DNA of 64,000 bases from Clostridiales bacterium (lineage in GTDB: Bacteria; Bacillota; Clostridia; Oscillospirales; Oscillospiraceae): the NCBI GenBank assembly GCA_004551945.1, contig SFPN01000004.1, positions 1 through 64,000 on the forward strand, written 5' to 3'. Positions 44,301 to 51,515 of this stretch are shown here, piece after piece. Both the position numbers and the translations under genes were made by a program. The notes under the pieces were generated by a model. It made no database searches. It worked only from the letters and a program-made list of their open reading frames with translations, and was not told the origin of the DNA. How positions within the stretch are numbered: the stretch's first letter is position 1; every line of letters starts with the position of its first letter.

Positions 44301-45841
44301 ACGATATCTACTCCATCGAGGACCTGGCGGAGCTGATCTTCGACCTGAAAAACGCCAACAAGGACGCCTCCATCACTGTAAAGCTGGTGAGCGAAGCGGG
44401 AGTCGGCACCATTGCGGCAGGCGTGGCCAAGGCCGGGGCCCAGACGGTGCTCATCTCCGGCTGCGACGGCGGCACCGGCGCAGCCCCCAAAAACTCCATC
44501 TACAACGCCGGTCTGCCCTGGGAAATCGGCCTGGCGGAGGCCCACCAGACCCTGCTGAGCAACGGTCTGCGCACCCGGGTCCGGCTGGAAGTGGACGGCA
44601 AGCTGATGACCGGCCGGGACGTGGCAGTGGCCTGTGCCCTGGGCGCGGAGGAATTCGGCTTTGCCACCGCGCCCCTGGTGGCCATGGGCTGCATGATGCT
44701 GCGGGTGTGCAGCCTGGACACCTGCGCCATGGGCATCGCCACCCAGGACCCGGAGCTGCGGAAAAATTTCCGTGGCAAGCCGGAATATGTCATGAATTTC
44801 ATGGTCTACATCGCCCGGGAGCTGCGGGAGATTCTGGCCGGCCTGGGCCTGCGCTCCGTGGATGAGCTGGTGGGGCGGACGGATCTGCTCCAGACCGCCC
44901 CCCAGGCTGCCGGACCTCTGGATATCTCCTCCATTCTGGCTCCGCCGCCGGAGGACGGAGCCGCCGGGTTCCGGCCGGAGGACGTCTACGACTTCCACCT
45001 GGAGGAAACCGCCGATGAGAGAAAGCTCCTGCCCATTCTGGAGGGAGTCCCCTGCGGCACTGTGGAGGTCTCCAGCACCGACCGGGCCTTCGGCACCATG
45101 CTGGGGGCGGAGATCACCCGCCGCTTCGGCACAGGCCTTCCGGAGGACACCTACCGGGTAAAGTGCCGGGGCGGCGCGGGTCAGTCCTTCGGAGCGTTCC
45201 TCCCGGCCGGCCTTACCCTGGAGCTGGAGGGAGACAGCAACGACTACTTCGGAAAGGGGCTCTCCGGCGGAAAGCTGGTGATCTATCCCAGCCCCGGGAG
45301 CACCTTTGACCCGGGAGAAAACGTCATCGTGGGCAACGTGGCCCTCTACGGTGCCACCGGGGGCAAGGCCTTCCTGGGAGGCGTAGCCGGGGAGCGGTTC
45401 TGCGTGCGCAATTCCGGTGCCGTTGCGGTGGTGGAAGGCGTGGGGGACCACGGCTGCGAGTATATGACCGGCGGCCGGGTGGCTGTCATCGGGCGAACCG
45501 GCCGGAACTTTGCCGCTGGCATGAGCGGCGGCGTGGTCTACGTGCTGGACACGGCCCATGACCTCTACCGCCGGGTGAACAAGGATATGGTCACCATGGA
45601 GCCTCTCACGGAAAAATACGATATTGCGCAGCTGAAGGAAATGCTCTCGGAGCATCTGGCGGCCACCGCTTCTCCCCGGGCTGCCGATATCCTGGAGAAC
45701 TTTGACGTCTTCCTGAAGGACTTTAAAAAGATCATCCCGCGGGATTACAGCAGCATGACCGAGCGCATTGCAGAGTACGAGGCAAAGGGCCTGACCAGAG
45801 AACAGGCGGAGCTGGAAGCCTTCCTGAAACGAGGTGTGTGA
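41351..45841 (+). CDS. gltB: Glutamate synthase large subunit
   Basis: A 1496-residue GOGAT. The class II amidotransferase domain starts with catalytic C18 in HDSCGIGAVV after a short propeptide. The central and FMN domains hold GEGGEAVERLGT, AQGAKPGEGG and SPPPHHDIYSIEDLA; the [3Fe-4S] cysteines are in GCMMLRVCSLDTC (spacing C-x5-C-x4-C). The C-terminal beta-helix (about 1250-1400) is present. The stretch after GEGGHLPG reads RKAWPW...RCSTPGV, slightly off the usual K...RHSTPGV, but the frame is intact. It converts glutamine plus 2-oxoglutarate to two glutamates with GltD. Confidence 0.97.
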   Translation: MERSSCRLYDERFEHDSCGIGAVVNIAGTRSYRTVDSALKIVEKLEHRAGKDASGQTGDGVGILLQISHSFFSAAAAEQGIHLEGPRSYAVGMFFFPQDRFHRSQRKKLFEILVEKDGMEFLGWRQVPVNPQVLGQRARDCMPAIWQGFVRRPEKAKQDLDFDRRLYIVRREYEQSVRDTYVASLSCRTIVYKGMFLVHQLRQFYGDLQDTRYETAIALVHSRFSTNTNPSWERAHPNRLLLHNGEINTIRGNVYRMLAREETMNTEALDSEMEKILPVVDPSGSDSAMLDNTLEFLMFSGMELPKAVMVTIPEPWSRNRDMPRGIRDMYHYYATMMEPWDGPAAILFSDGDVVGACLDRNGLRPARYYETDDGFVILSSEVGVLDIPPEHIVRKGRLGPGKMLLVDTVAGKLQRDGEIKGRYASANPYGEWLDRELVTLDDLPAPNRRVPVHDQALRDKLYTVFGYTYEDVRQSILPMAKAGHEPTMSMGSDIPLAVLSDQQQPLFNYFKQLFAQVTNPPIDALREEIVTDTSVYVGSDGNLLCDTPENCRVLQLSSPILTSMELLKLKNMKMPGLQAETVSLLYFKNSSLERALDHLFVSCDKAYRNGSNVIILSDWGVDENHVAIPSLLAVSALEQHLIRTKKRTAVSVVLESAEPRDVHHFAALLGFGARAVNPYLAHECIGELIEKELLDKDYYSAVEDFNKAILDGVVSIAAKMGISTIQSYQSAQIFEAVGISRKVIDHYFTGTVSRVGGIGLGEIEEGVTRAHDRAFDPMKLTTDPTIDAGGMHKLRSGTRAERHRYNPQTILALQKAVQEGSYEDFRVYTGLADRQAATDTLRGQLVFRQEGLTPIPLEEVEPVESIVRRFKTGAMSYGSISQEAHECLAVAMNTLGGKSNAGEGGEAVERLGTIKNSAIKQVASGRFGVTSQYLVSASEIQIKMAQGAKPGEGGHLPGRKAWPWIARTRCSTPGVPLISPPPHHDIYSIEDLAELIFDLKNANKDASITVKLVSEAGVGTIAAGVAKAGAQTVLISGCDGGTGAAPKNSIYNAGLPWEIGLAEAHQTLLSNGLRTRVRLEVDGKLMTGRDVAVACALGAEEFGFATAPLVAMGCMMLRVCSLDTCAMGIATQDPELRKNFRGKPEYVMNFMVYIARELREILAGLGLRSVDELVGRTDLLQTAPQAAGPLDISSILAPPPEDGAAGFRPEDVYDFHLEETADERKLLPILEGVPCGTVEVSSTDRAFGTMLGAEITRRFGTGLPEDTYRVKCRGGAGQSFGAFLPAGLTLELEGDSNDYFGKGLSGGKLVIYPSPGSTFDPGENVIVGNVALYGATGGKAFLGGVAGERFCVRNSGAVAVVEGVGDHGCEYMTGGRVAVIGRTGRNFAAGMSGGVVYVLDTAHDLYRRVNKDMVTMEPLTEKYDIAQLKEMLSEHLAATASPRAADILENFDVFLKDFKKIIPRDYSSMTERIAEYEAKGLTREQAELEAFLKRGV

Positions 45842-45843
45842 AC

Positions 45844-47187
45844 ATGGGAAAAATCACCGGATTTATGGAGTTTGACCGGATGGAGCGGCCGGAGCGGCCG
45901 CCTCTGAACCGGCTGGAGGATGACAAGGAGTTTCACGGGAGCCTCTCCCATCGGCAGCGCCGGGAGCAGAGCGGCCGGTGCATGGACTGCGGCGTACCCT
46001 TCTGTCAGGCGGGCATCCAGTGGGAAGGAGAGCGGCTGGGCTGCCCTCTCCACAACCTGATCCCCGAGTGGAACGAGATGCTCTGGATGGGAAACCTGGC
46101 CCACGCCCTGTCCCGCCTGCTGAAAACCAATCCCTTCCCGGAGTTTACCGGCCGGGTCTGTCCCGCCTTTTGTGAGCGCGCCTGTCTCTGCGGCCGGGTG
46201 GGGGAGCCGGTCACCGTGCGGGACAACGAGCTGGCTATCATTGAGTATGCCTTTCAGAACGGTCTGATCCAGGCCCGCCCGCCCCAGCGGCGTTCCGGCA
46301 TGCGGGTGGGCATCGTGGGTTCCGGTCCGGCCGGTCTGGCGGCGGCCTACTTTCTCAACCGCCGGGGCCATTCAGTCACTGTGCTGGAGCGGGACTCCCA
46401 GCCCGGCGGCCTGCTCACCTACGGCATCCCTTCTATGAAGCTGGACAAGGCGGTGGTTCGCCGCCGGCTGGACCTGATGGAACAGGAGGGGATCGTCTTT
46501 CACACCGGAGTAAATGTGGGAACCGACATCACCCCGGCGGAGCTGGACGAGAACTTTGACGCCGTGCTCTTTGCCTGCGGTGCCCGAAAGCCCCGGCCTG
46601 TGGAGTACGAAGGGCAGTCAGGCAGCGGTGTCTGCTTCGGCCTGGACTACCTCATTGATGCGGCCAAGAGCGCGGAAACAGGGACGGAACCCCTCTGTTC
46701 TGCCCGGGGCAAGCGGGTAGCCATCATCGGGGCAGGGGATACTGCCAGCGACTGCGCGGCGGTGGCCATGCGCCAGGGCTGCACAGACCTGACCCAAATC
46801 ATCCGCAAGCCCGCCTCTTACTATCCTCCCAAGGCCGACTACGCCCGGGAAGAAGCGGAAGCGCGCTTTGGCCGGGACGTCCGCCGGTTTGAAACAAAAG
46901 TCAGGGCGGTCGCCTGCAATGAGGACGGGGAGCTCACCGCTGTAACCCTCACCACCCCCCAGGGCGAAGAGGTTCTTGAGACCGATCTTCTCCTGGTGGC
47001 CTCCGGCTTTTCCGGCTGCGAGGAGGATTCCCTGGCAGCCCGGGAGGCAATGCCCTGCCCGGAGAAGGTCTTTTCCGCCGGGGACATGGTCCTGGGGGCC
47101 AGCCTGGTGGTCCTGGCCATTGCCGACGGACGACGGGCGGCAGCAGAGATTGACAAATGGCTCATGGGTTACACAAATATTCAGTAA
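45844..47187 (+). CDS. gltD: Glutamate synthase small subunit
   Basis: A 447-residue FAD/[4Fe-4S] subunit supplying NAD(P)H electrons to GltB. It opens GKITGFMEFDR, has the cysteine-rich region CMDCGVPFC and CERACLCGRV, the FAD motif GSGPAG in GIVGSGPAGLAAAYFL and the NAD(P) motif GAGDTA. ATG 45844 is preferred to the GTG at 45838, which overlaps gltB; it follows GAGGTG. Its fold parallels the C-terminal half of the hydB fusion at 1956-5039. Confidence 0.97.
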   Translation: MGKITGFMEFDRMERPERPPLNRLEDDKEFHGSLSHRQRREQSGRCMDCGVPFCQAGIQWEGERLGCPLHNLIPEWNEMLWMGNLAHALSRLLKTNPFPEFTGRVCPAFCERACLCGRVGEPVTVRDNELAIIEYAFQNGLIQARPPQRRSGMRVGIVGSGPAGLAAAYFLNRRGHSVTVLERDSQPGGLLTYGIPSMKLDKAVVRRRLDLMEQEGIVFHTGVNVGTDITPAELDENFDAVLFACGARKPRPVEYEGQSGSGVCFGLDYLIDAAKSAETGTEPLCSARGKRVAIIGAGDTASDCAAVAMRQGCTDLTQIIRKPASYYPPKADYAREEAEARFGRDVRRFETKVRAVACNEDGELTAVTLTTPQGEEVLETDLLLVASGFSGCEEDSLAAREAMPCPEKVFSAGDMVLGASLVVLAIADGRRAAAEIDKWLMGYTNIQ

Positions 47188-47200
47188 ATATCCAGCGTCT

Positions 47201-47237
47201 GCGGCGTCCCGGAGGTAATCCGAGACGCCGCTTTTTT
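47201..47237 (+). terminator. Terminator of gltBD
   Basis: An 8-bp GC stem (47201-47208 with 47224-47231) and six T residues (47232-47237). Confidence 0.85.
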
Positions 47238-47379
47238 GCAAGTCTTAGAAATATTTTATGCAACAAACACTGTGAATAGGATATTTTCATAGGAAATAAG
47301 CACAAAAATAATGGTTAAAAGTTGGTATAAACAACGAAAATCAAAGATAATTTTGCAAGAACTTTCTTTTGTTCTGTCA

Positions 47380-47408
47380 TTGCGCTTCCGGGCGGATCAG
47401 GCTATACT
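47380..47408 (+). promoter_or_regulatory. Promoter of the ammonium channel gene
   Basis: TTGCGC (47380-47385), a 17-bp spacer and TATACT (47403-47408), 56 bp before the start codon. A small hairpin (47421-47426 with 47432-47437) lies in the leader. The rest of 47238-47379 is AT-rich with nothing else recognised. Confidence 0.7.
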
Positions 47409-47463
47409 TGTATTCAACAAATCGGCAATCTGCCGATCCGAAAAAGAGAGGAGTTGTAACGTT

Positions 47464-49140
47464 ATGGAAATGGAAAGTATCTCTCTGAGCATCTGGTTTC
47501 TGATCGGTGCCAGCCTGGTCTTTTTCATGCAGTGCGGCTTTGCTATGGTGGAATGTGGGTTCACCCGGGCAAAGAACGCGGGCAACATCATCATGAAGAA
47601 CCTGATGGACTTCTGCATCGGCACGGTGATGTTCATCATCCTGGGCTACGGAATCATGATGAACCCCCACGTAGCGGGGGGCTTCATTGGCACCATCAAC
47701 TGGGACATGTTCGGCAGCGGCTTCAGCGGCTTTGACTGGAGCTCCTTCGTCTTCCAGCTGGTGTTCTGCGCCACCTGCGCCACCATCGTCTCCGGCGCCA
47801 TGGCAGAGCGCACCAAATTCTCCGCCTACTGCCTGTACTCGGCGGTGATCAGCCTGGTGATCTACCCGGTGGAGGCCGGCTGGGCCTGGGGCGATGGCGG
47901 CTGGCTGGCAGAGCTGGGCTTCATTGATTTTGCCGGTTCCTGCGTCATCCACATGGCCGGCGGCATCACCGCTCTCATCGGCGCTATGTTCTTGGGTCCC
48001 CGCATTGGCAAGTACACCCAGCGGGGCGATAAGAAGGTTTCCAACGCCATTCCCGCCCACAACCTGCCTCTGGGCGCTCTGGGCGTGTTCATCCTCTGGT
48101 TTGGCTGGTACGGCTTCAACGGCGCGGCCGCTGGTTCTGTCACCCAGCTGGCTGTGATCTTCGGCACCACCACCCTGGCTCCCGCTGCTGCCACCGTGGT
48201 CTGCATGATCATCACTTGGCTCAAGAACAAGAAGCCTGACGTGTCCATGTGTCTGAACGCCTCCCTGGCAGGCCTGGTGGCCATCACTGCCGGCTGCGCC
48301 AATGTCTCTGGTATAGGCTCCATTGTCATCGGCGCTGTGGCCGGTATCCTGGTGGTGGTCGTGGTGGAAGGCCTGGACATGAAGCTCCACATCGACGACC
48401 CTGTAGGCGCTGTGGCAGTTCACGGCGCAAACGGCGCCTGGGGCACCCTGGCTGTGGGCCTGTTTGACACTGAAAGCGGCCTGTTCTACGGCGGCGGCGT
48501 TCACCAGCTGGGCATCCAGGCTCTGGGCGTTGTGGCTGTGGCCGTTTGGATGGCTGTAACCATGACGGTTGTGTTCAAGGTGATCTCCCTGGTGGTGGGC
48601 GGCACCATGCGGGTCTCCGAAGAAGAAGAGCTGGAAGGCCTGGACATCACCGAGCACGGCCTGCCCTCCGCTTACTCCGACTTCTCCATGGCCTTCGGCG
48701 TGGCCGGCGAGCTGGGCCAGAACATCCGCCCGGCAGCACCCGTGATGCCGGTGTCCGACCGTCAGGGCGAGGAAGGAGAAGCTACCCTGTCTCGCGTGGA
48801 CATCTACTGCCCGGCCCATCGCTTTGAGCGGCTCAAGCAGTCTCTGGAGGAAATTGGCATCACCGGCATGACAGTGACCAGCGCCATGGGCTGCGGCGCC
48901 CAGCGAGGCGGCAACGGCATGTACCGCGGCGTTCCCGTGTCCATGTCCCTGCGGCCGGTGGTTCAGGTTTCCGTGGTGGTCTCCAAGGTCTCCCCCGACC
49001 TGGTGGTGGAGACCGCGGAAAAGGCTCTGCGTACCGGTCACCTGGGCGACGGCAAGATCTTCATCTCTCCCGTGGGCGAGGCCGTCAAGGTCCGCACCGG
49101 CGAGAAGGGCTATGCAGCTCTCCTGGACGAAGCCCGATAA
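47464..49140 (+). CDS. amt: Ammonium channel (Amt) fused to a C-terminal PII (GlnB/GlnK) domain
   Basis: A 558-residue fusion. Residues 1-385 are an Amt/Rh channel with 11 membrane helices, the conserved Asp155 and the pore histidines H163 (VIHMAGG) and H320 (VHGANGAWG). A linker of about 55 residues leads to a PII domain (441-558) with EEIGITGMTV, the T-loop GAQRGGNGMYRG and TGHLGDGKIFI and RTGEKG. PII normally plugs Amt as a separate protein. The T-loop residue that is Tyr51 in E. coli PII is Val here, so uridylylation there is not possible. Stands next to gltBD, forming an ammonium assimilation cluster. Confidence 0.93.
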   Translation: MEMESISLSIWFLIGASLVFFMQCGFAMVECGFTRAKNAGNIIMKNLMDFCIGTVMFIILGYGIMMNPHVAGGFIGTINWDMFGSGFSGFDWSSFVFQLVFCATCATIVSGAMAERTKFSAYCLYSAVISLVIYPVEAGWAWGDGGWLAELGFIDFAGSCVIHMAGGITALIGAMFLGPRIGKYTQRGDKKVSNAIPAHNLPLGALGVFILWFGWYGFNGAAAGSVTQLAVIFGTTTLAPAAATVVCMIITWLKNKKPDVSMCLNASLAGLVAITAGCANVSGIGSIVIGAVAGILVVVVVEGLDMKLHIDDPVGAVAVHGANGAWGTLAVGLFDTESGLFYGGGVHQLGIQALGVVAVAVWMAVTMTVVFKVISLVVGGTMRVSEEEELEGLDITEHGLPSAYSDFSMAFGVAGELGQNIRPAAPVMPVSDRQGEEGEATLSRVDIYCPAHRFERLKQSLEEIGITGMTVTSAMGCGAQRGGNGMYRGVPVSMSLRPVVQVSVVVSKVSPDLVVETAEKALRTGHLGDGKIFISPVGEAVKVRTGEKGYAALLDEAR

Positions 49141-49172
49141 TCCGTTGGTATAACATCGACCTCCATAAAAAA

Positions 49173-49206
49173 CGTGCCGGAGCAGTTGCGGCTCCGGCAC
49201 GCTTTT
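49173..49206. terminator. Bidirectional terminator between amt and the convergent redox operon
   Basis: An 11-bp stem (49173-49183 with 49191-49201), A residues before and T residues after. It can end both the amt transcript and the three-gene minus-strand operon. Confidence 0.85.
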
Positions 49207-49209
49207 GTT

Positions 49210-50277
49210 TTAAATCACTGTTTTGTTGGGACGGCGGCAGAGGACGGATTCCATGCGGGCGGCAAACTGAGTCAGCCGGTCATCAATGCCCTCCATGGTG
49301 CGGGCAGAGCCCGGGTCGTTGGCTGTCTGCATCAGGCAGAAGCGCGGGGGCAGCATGACGGTTTTGTTCAGACACATGGCCCCCATAAGCTGCTGGGCCA
49401 CCAGGTCGCTGCCGGAATAGCCGGAGACCACGATGCCGAACAGGTACTTGTCATACAGCTCGTGCTGATGGAGCAGGTTGGTCAGCCGGTTAAACAGGGC
49501 GGTGATGTTGGCGCTTACCGCGTCGTTATAATTGGGGCAGAGAAAGAGCATGGCGCTGCACTCAGCAATGGCGGGCAGAACCTCCTGGGAGATGACCCCG
49601 CCGTAAAAGCAGGTGTTGTGCTGGGCGAAATGGCGGCAGGCTTTGTAGGAGCAGCCCCGGCAGTCCTGAATGGTCCCGTTATGTAAGGAGACCTCCCGGT
49701 AGGAGATCGGCGCAGAAAGTCGGTTCATTACCTGGCGGCCCATCCACACGGTGTTGGAGTGCCGGTGCTCCGAGGCGTGGAGCATCAGGATTCTGGGATG
49801 GGGAAAGGTGGGGGGGACAAAGTCCGCCACCCGCCGGGCCAGATCCCGGACCCGGTGAAAGTAGGTGGTCTCCCAGTTTAAGTGCATGCGCTGGGCCAGA
49901 ATGTGCTGGTTGTACAGGGAGCCGGTGCCCTCCACCAGTGGCTTGCCGGGAAAGGCGCAGCCGGCCATGTTGGCGGCCATCACCAGGGTCTGGGCGGCCT
50001 GCTTGGTGTAAAGCTCGCCGCCGCCGTCCACCACCAGCCCGGCCACGCTCCCCTCCAGACAGTCTGGCTCCTGCCGGAGATAGCGCACCAGGGTATAGAA
50101 GGAAGCATCCGGGCCGTAGGCGTCCATCCCCACGGCAAAGAGGATGTGCCGGTCCCTGGCCTGAGTCAGGTCCTGGGCGGAGAGTTCCTCCACCGAGAGG
50201 TCTGCCAGGGCAAAGTCCAGCAGCCGCTCCAGCCGCTGGGTGGTTCCGGCGCGGATCACGGTCAGTTCCTGTTTCAT
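49210..50277 (-). CDS. Tandem flavodoxin-fold / NADPH-dependent FMN reductase-like protein
   Basis: A 355-residue protein. Residues 160-350 look like an NADPH-dependent FMN reductase or iron-sulfur flavoprotein domain: ILMLHASEHRHSNT as phosphate loop, then the cysteine motif DCRGCSYKAC and LFLCPNYNDAVSANITALFNRL. Residues 1-155 seem to be a second, degenerate copy (AGLVVDGGGELYTK, then LVEGTGSLYNQ). ATG 50277 overlaps the previous stop by 4 nt. It is the last gene of a coupled three-gene operon with a dehydrogenase-like protein and a giant multidomain protein. Substrate unknown. Confidence 0.75.
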   Translation of the reverse strand: MKQELTVIRAGTTQRLERLLDFALADLSVEELSAQDLTQARDRHILFAVGMDAYGPDASFYTLVRYLRQEPDCLEGSVAGLVVDGGGELYTKQAAQTLVMAANMAGCAFPGKPLVEGTGSLYNQHILAQRMHLNWETTYFHRVRDLARRVADFVPPTFPHPRILMLHASEHRHSNTVWMGRQVMNRLSAPISYREVSLHNGTIQDCRGCSYKACRHFAQHNTCFYGGVISQEVLPAIAECSAMLFLCPNYNDAVSANITALFNRLTNLLHQHELYDKYLFGIVVSGYSGSDLVAQQLMGAMCLNKTVMLPPRFCLMQTANDPGSARTMEGIDDRLTQFAARMESVLCRRPNKTVI

Positions 50278-51515
50278 AGGCCCGCCAGCCCCCTCAGGCT
50301 CTGGTGGGTCCGGGCAAGCCGGTCCAGCAGAGCAGGGTTCAGTTCCTCCCTGGAGACTGCCAGTCCCCGGGGAGTAAAGCGGCTCCGGCAGCCAAAGTAG
50401 ACGCCGTCCAGGGGAATTGCCCCAAAGTGGTCCTCTCCCCGCAGAAGCTGGAGAAGGGAAATGGCGGCAGAGGACAAGCCGGGGGCAATGTAGGGCTTAA
50501 AGCCCAGGTCCCGCACCCGGAGGTTGGCCCCCCGGGTCAGCTCCGTCAGGCGGAGGGAAAGGGCCTCGTCATATTCATCCCCCCGATGATTGGCCACCAC
50601 CAATCCCTGTCCGTGGGGACCATAGACCCGGCCCTGGGTAAAGTCAACCCCTTCTTTCTCCGCAAAGTAGGCTGCCCGGGCGGCCATGACCCCCAGGCCG
50701 AAGCCCTGGACCTGCTCGGGAAGCAGGCCGTCAAAGTCGTAGGTTCCGTCCAGAGCCTGGTTGCTGCGGAGGAAGGCCGTCCGGGCCAGCAGATCCACCG
50801 GGTCGGAGATCTGGCAGAAGATGCCGGTAAAGCCCGTCTCCCGGGCTTGGGCAGCGTAGGGGGCAATGAGAGCTTGGTTTGCCTCCAGCTGGGCCATGCG
50901 CACATCAGAAACCCCGCTGTCCAGCCCGGGCACCCCCCGGGAGGCGGTGAAGGCCAGCAGGTCGCAGTCAAACAGGTTTTCCTGCGCGCAGATGGTGATT
51001 TTGGGCATAGAGGCGTCCGGAGAGAGGGGGAGAACCTGGTTCAGCTCCATCTCATACCGGGCGCACTGGGCCTGGTTGGGATCAAAGATAGAGACCTCCC
51101 GGACTTCCCGCCCTAAGAGCTTGAGCCCGGTGAGCACCGTGCCCCCCACATCACCCAGCCCCACAAGGGTAATTTTGAAGCCAGAGGTCTTGGGGATCTT
51201 TTGGGCCAGCAGCCAGGAGAGGGCCCGCTGAAAGGCCACGTTCAGCACGGTCGCCCCGTGCTCGGCAACAAAAGCGGCCAGTCCCTCGGGAACATCCACC
51301 GGGACCAGAGCCGTGCTTGGGGCAAGCTGGCAGAGCCCCTCCGGCTCATAGAGCTCCTCCAAGGCGCGGATGGCAAACCATCCTCTTGCGGTCATGGGGT
51401 CCCGGCGGACCAGAAAAACCAGGGGCGCCTGGGGACCCTCCATAACCTGGGCATCCGGGGGAAACAGGGGTTCCTCCCCGCACAGGCAGAAGCCGTTCCA
51501 ATATTTAAACTTCAT
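50274..51515 (-). CDS. Lactate/malate dehydrogenase-like NAD-binding protein
   Basis: A 413-residue protein. After an unusual N-terminal region of about 110 residues lies a Rossmann motif VGLGDVGG (about 117-124) typical of LDH/MDH, then ISDPVDLL near 235 and GPHGQGLVV near 295, the places where LDH/MDH carry NP[V/A]D and G.HG. The C-terminal 100 residues do not fit the family well. It is longer than true LDH (about 315), so the substrate is uncertain. It overlaps the giant gene by 11 nt and the flavodoxin gene by 4 nt. Confidence 0.72.
   Translation of the reverse strand: MKFKYWNGFCLCGEEPLFPPDAQVMEGPQAPLVFLVRRDPMTARGWFAIRALEELYEPEGLCQLAPSTALVPVDVPEGLAAFVAEHGATVLNVAFQRALSWLLAQKIPKTSGFKITLVGLGDVGGTVLTGLKLLGREVREVSIFDPNQAQCARYEMELNQVLPLSPDASMPKITICAQENLFDCDLLAFTASRGVPGLDSGVSDVRMAQLEANQALIAPYAAQARETGFTGIFCQISDPVDLLARTAFLRSNQALDGTYDFDGLLPEQVQGFGLGVMAARAAYFAEKEGVDFTQGRVYGPHGQGLVVANHRGDEYDEALSLRLTELTRGANLRVRDLGFKPYIAPGLSSAAISLLQLLRGEDHFGAIPLDGVYFGCRSRFTPRGLAVSREELNPALLDRLARTHQSLRGLAGL

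Noticed and set aside
41372..45655. A 1427-codon open frame on the minus strand opposite gltB
   Set aside because: Same reason: a codon-bias shadow of gltB with no recognisable motif or ribosome site.
47421..47437. The hairpin before amt as an ANTAR antitermination target
   Set aside because: Only one hairpin is present, the loop is five rather than six bases, and there is no terminator to be prevented.
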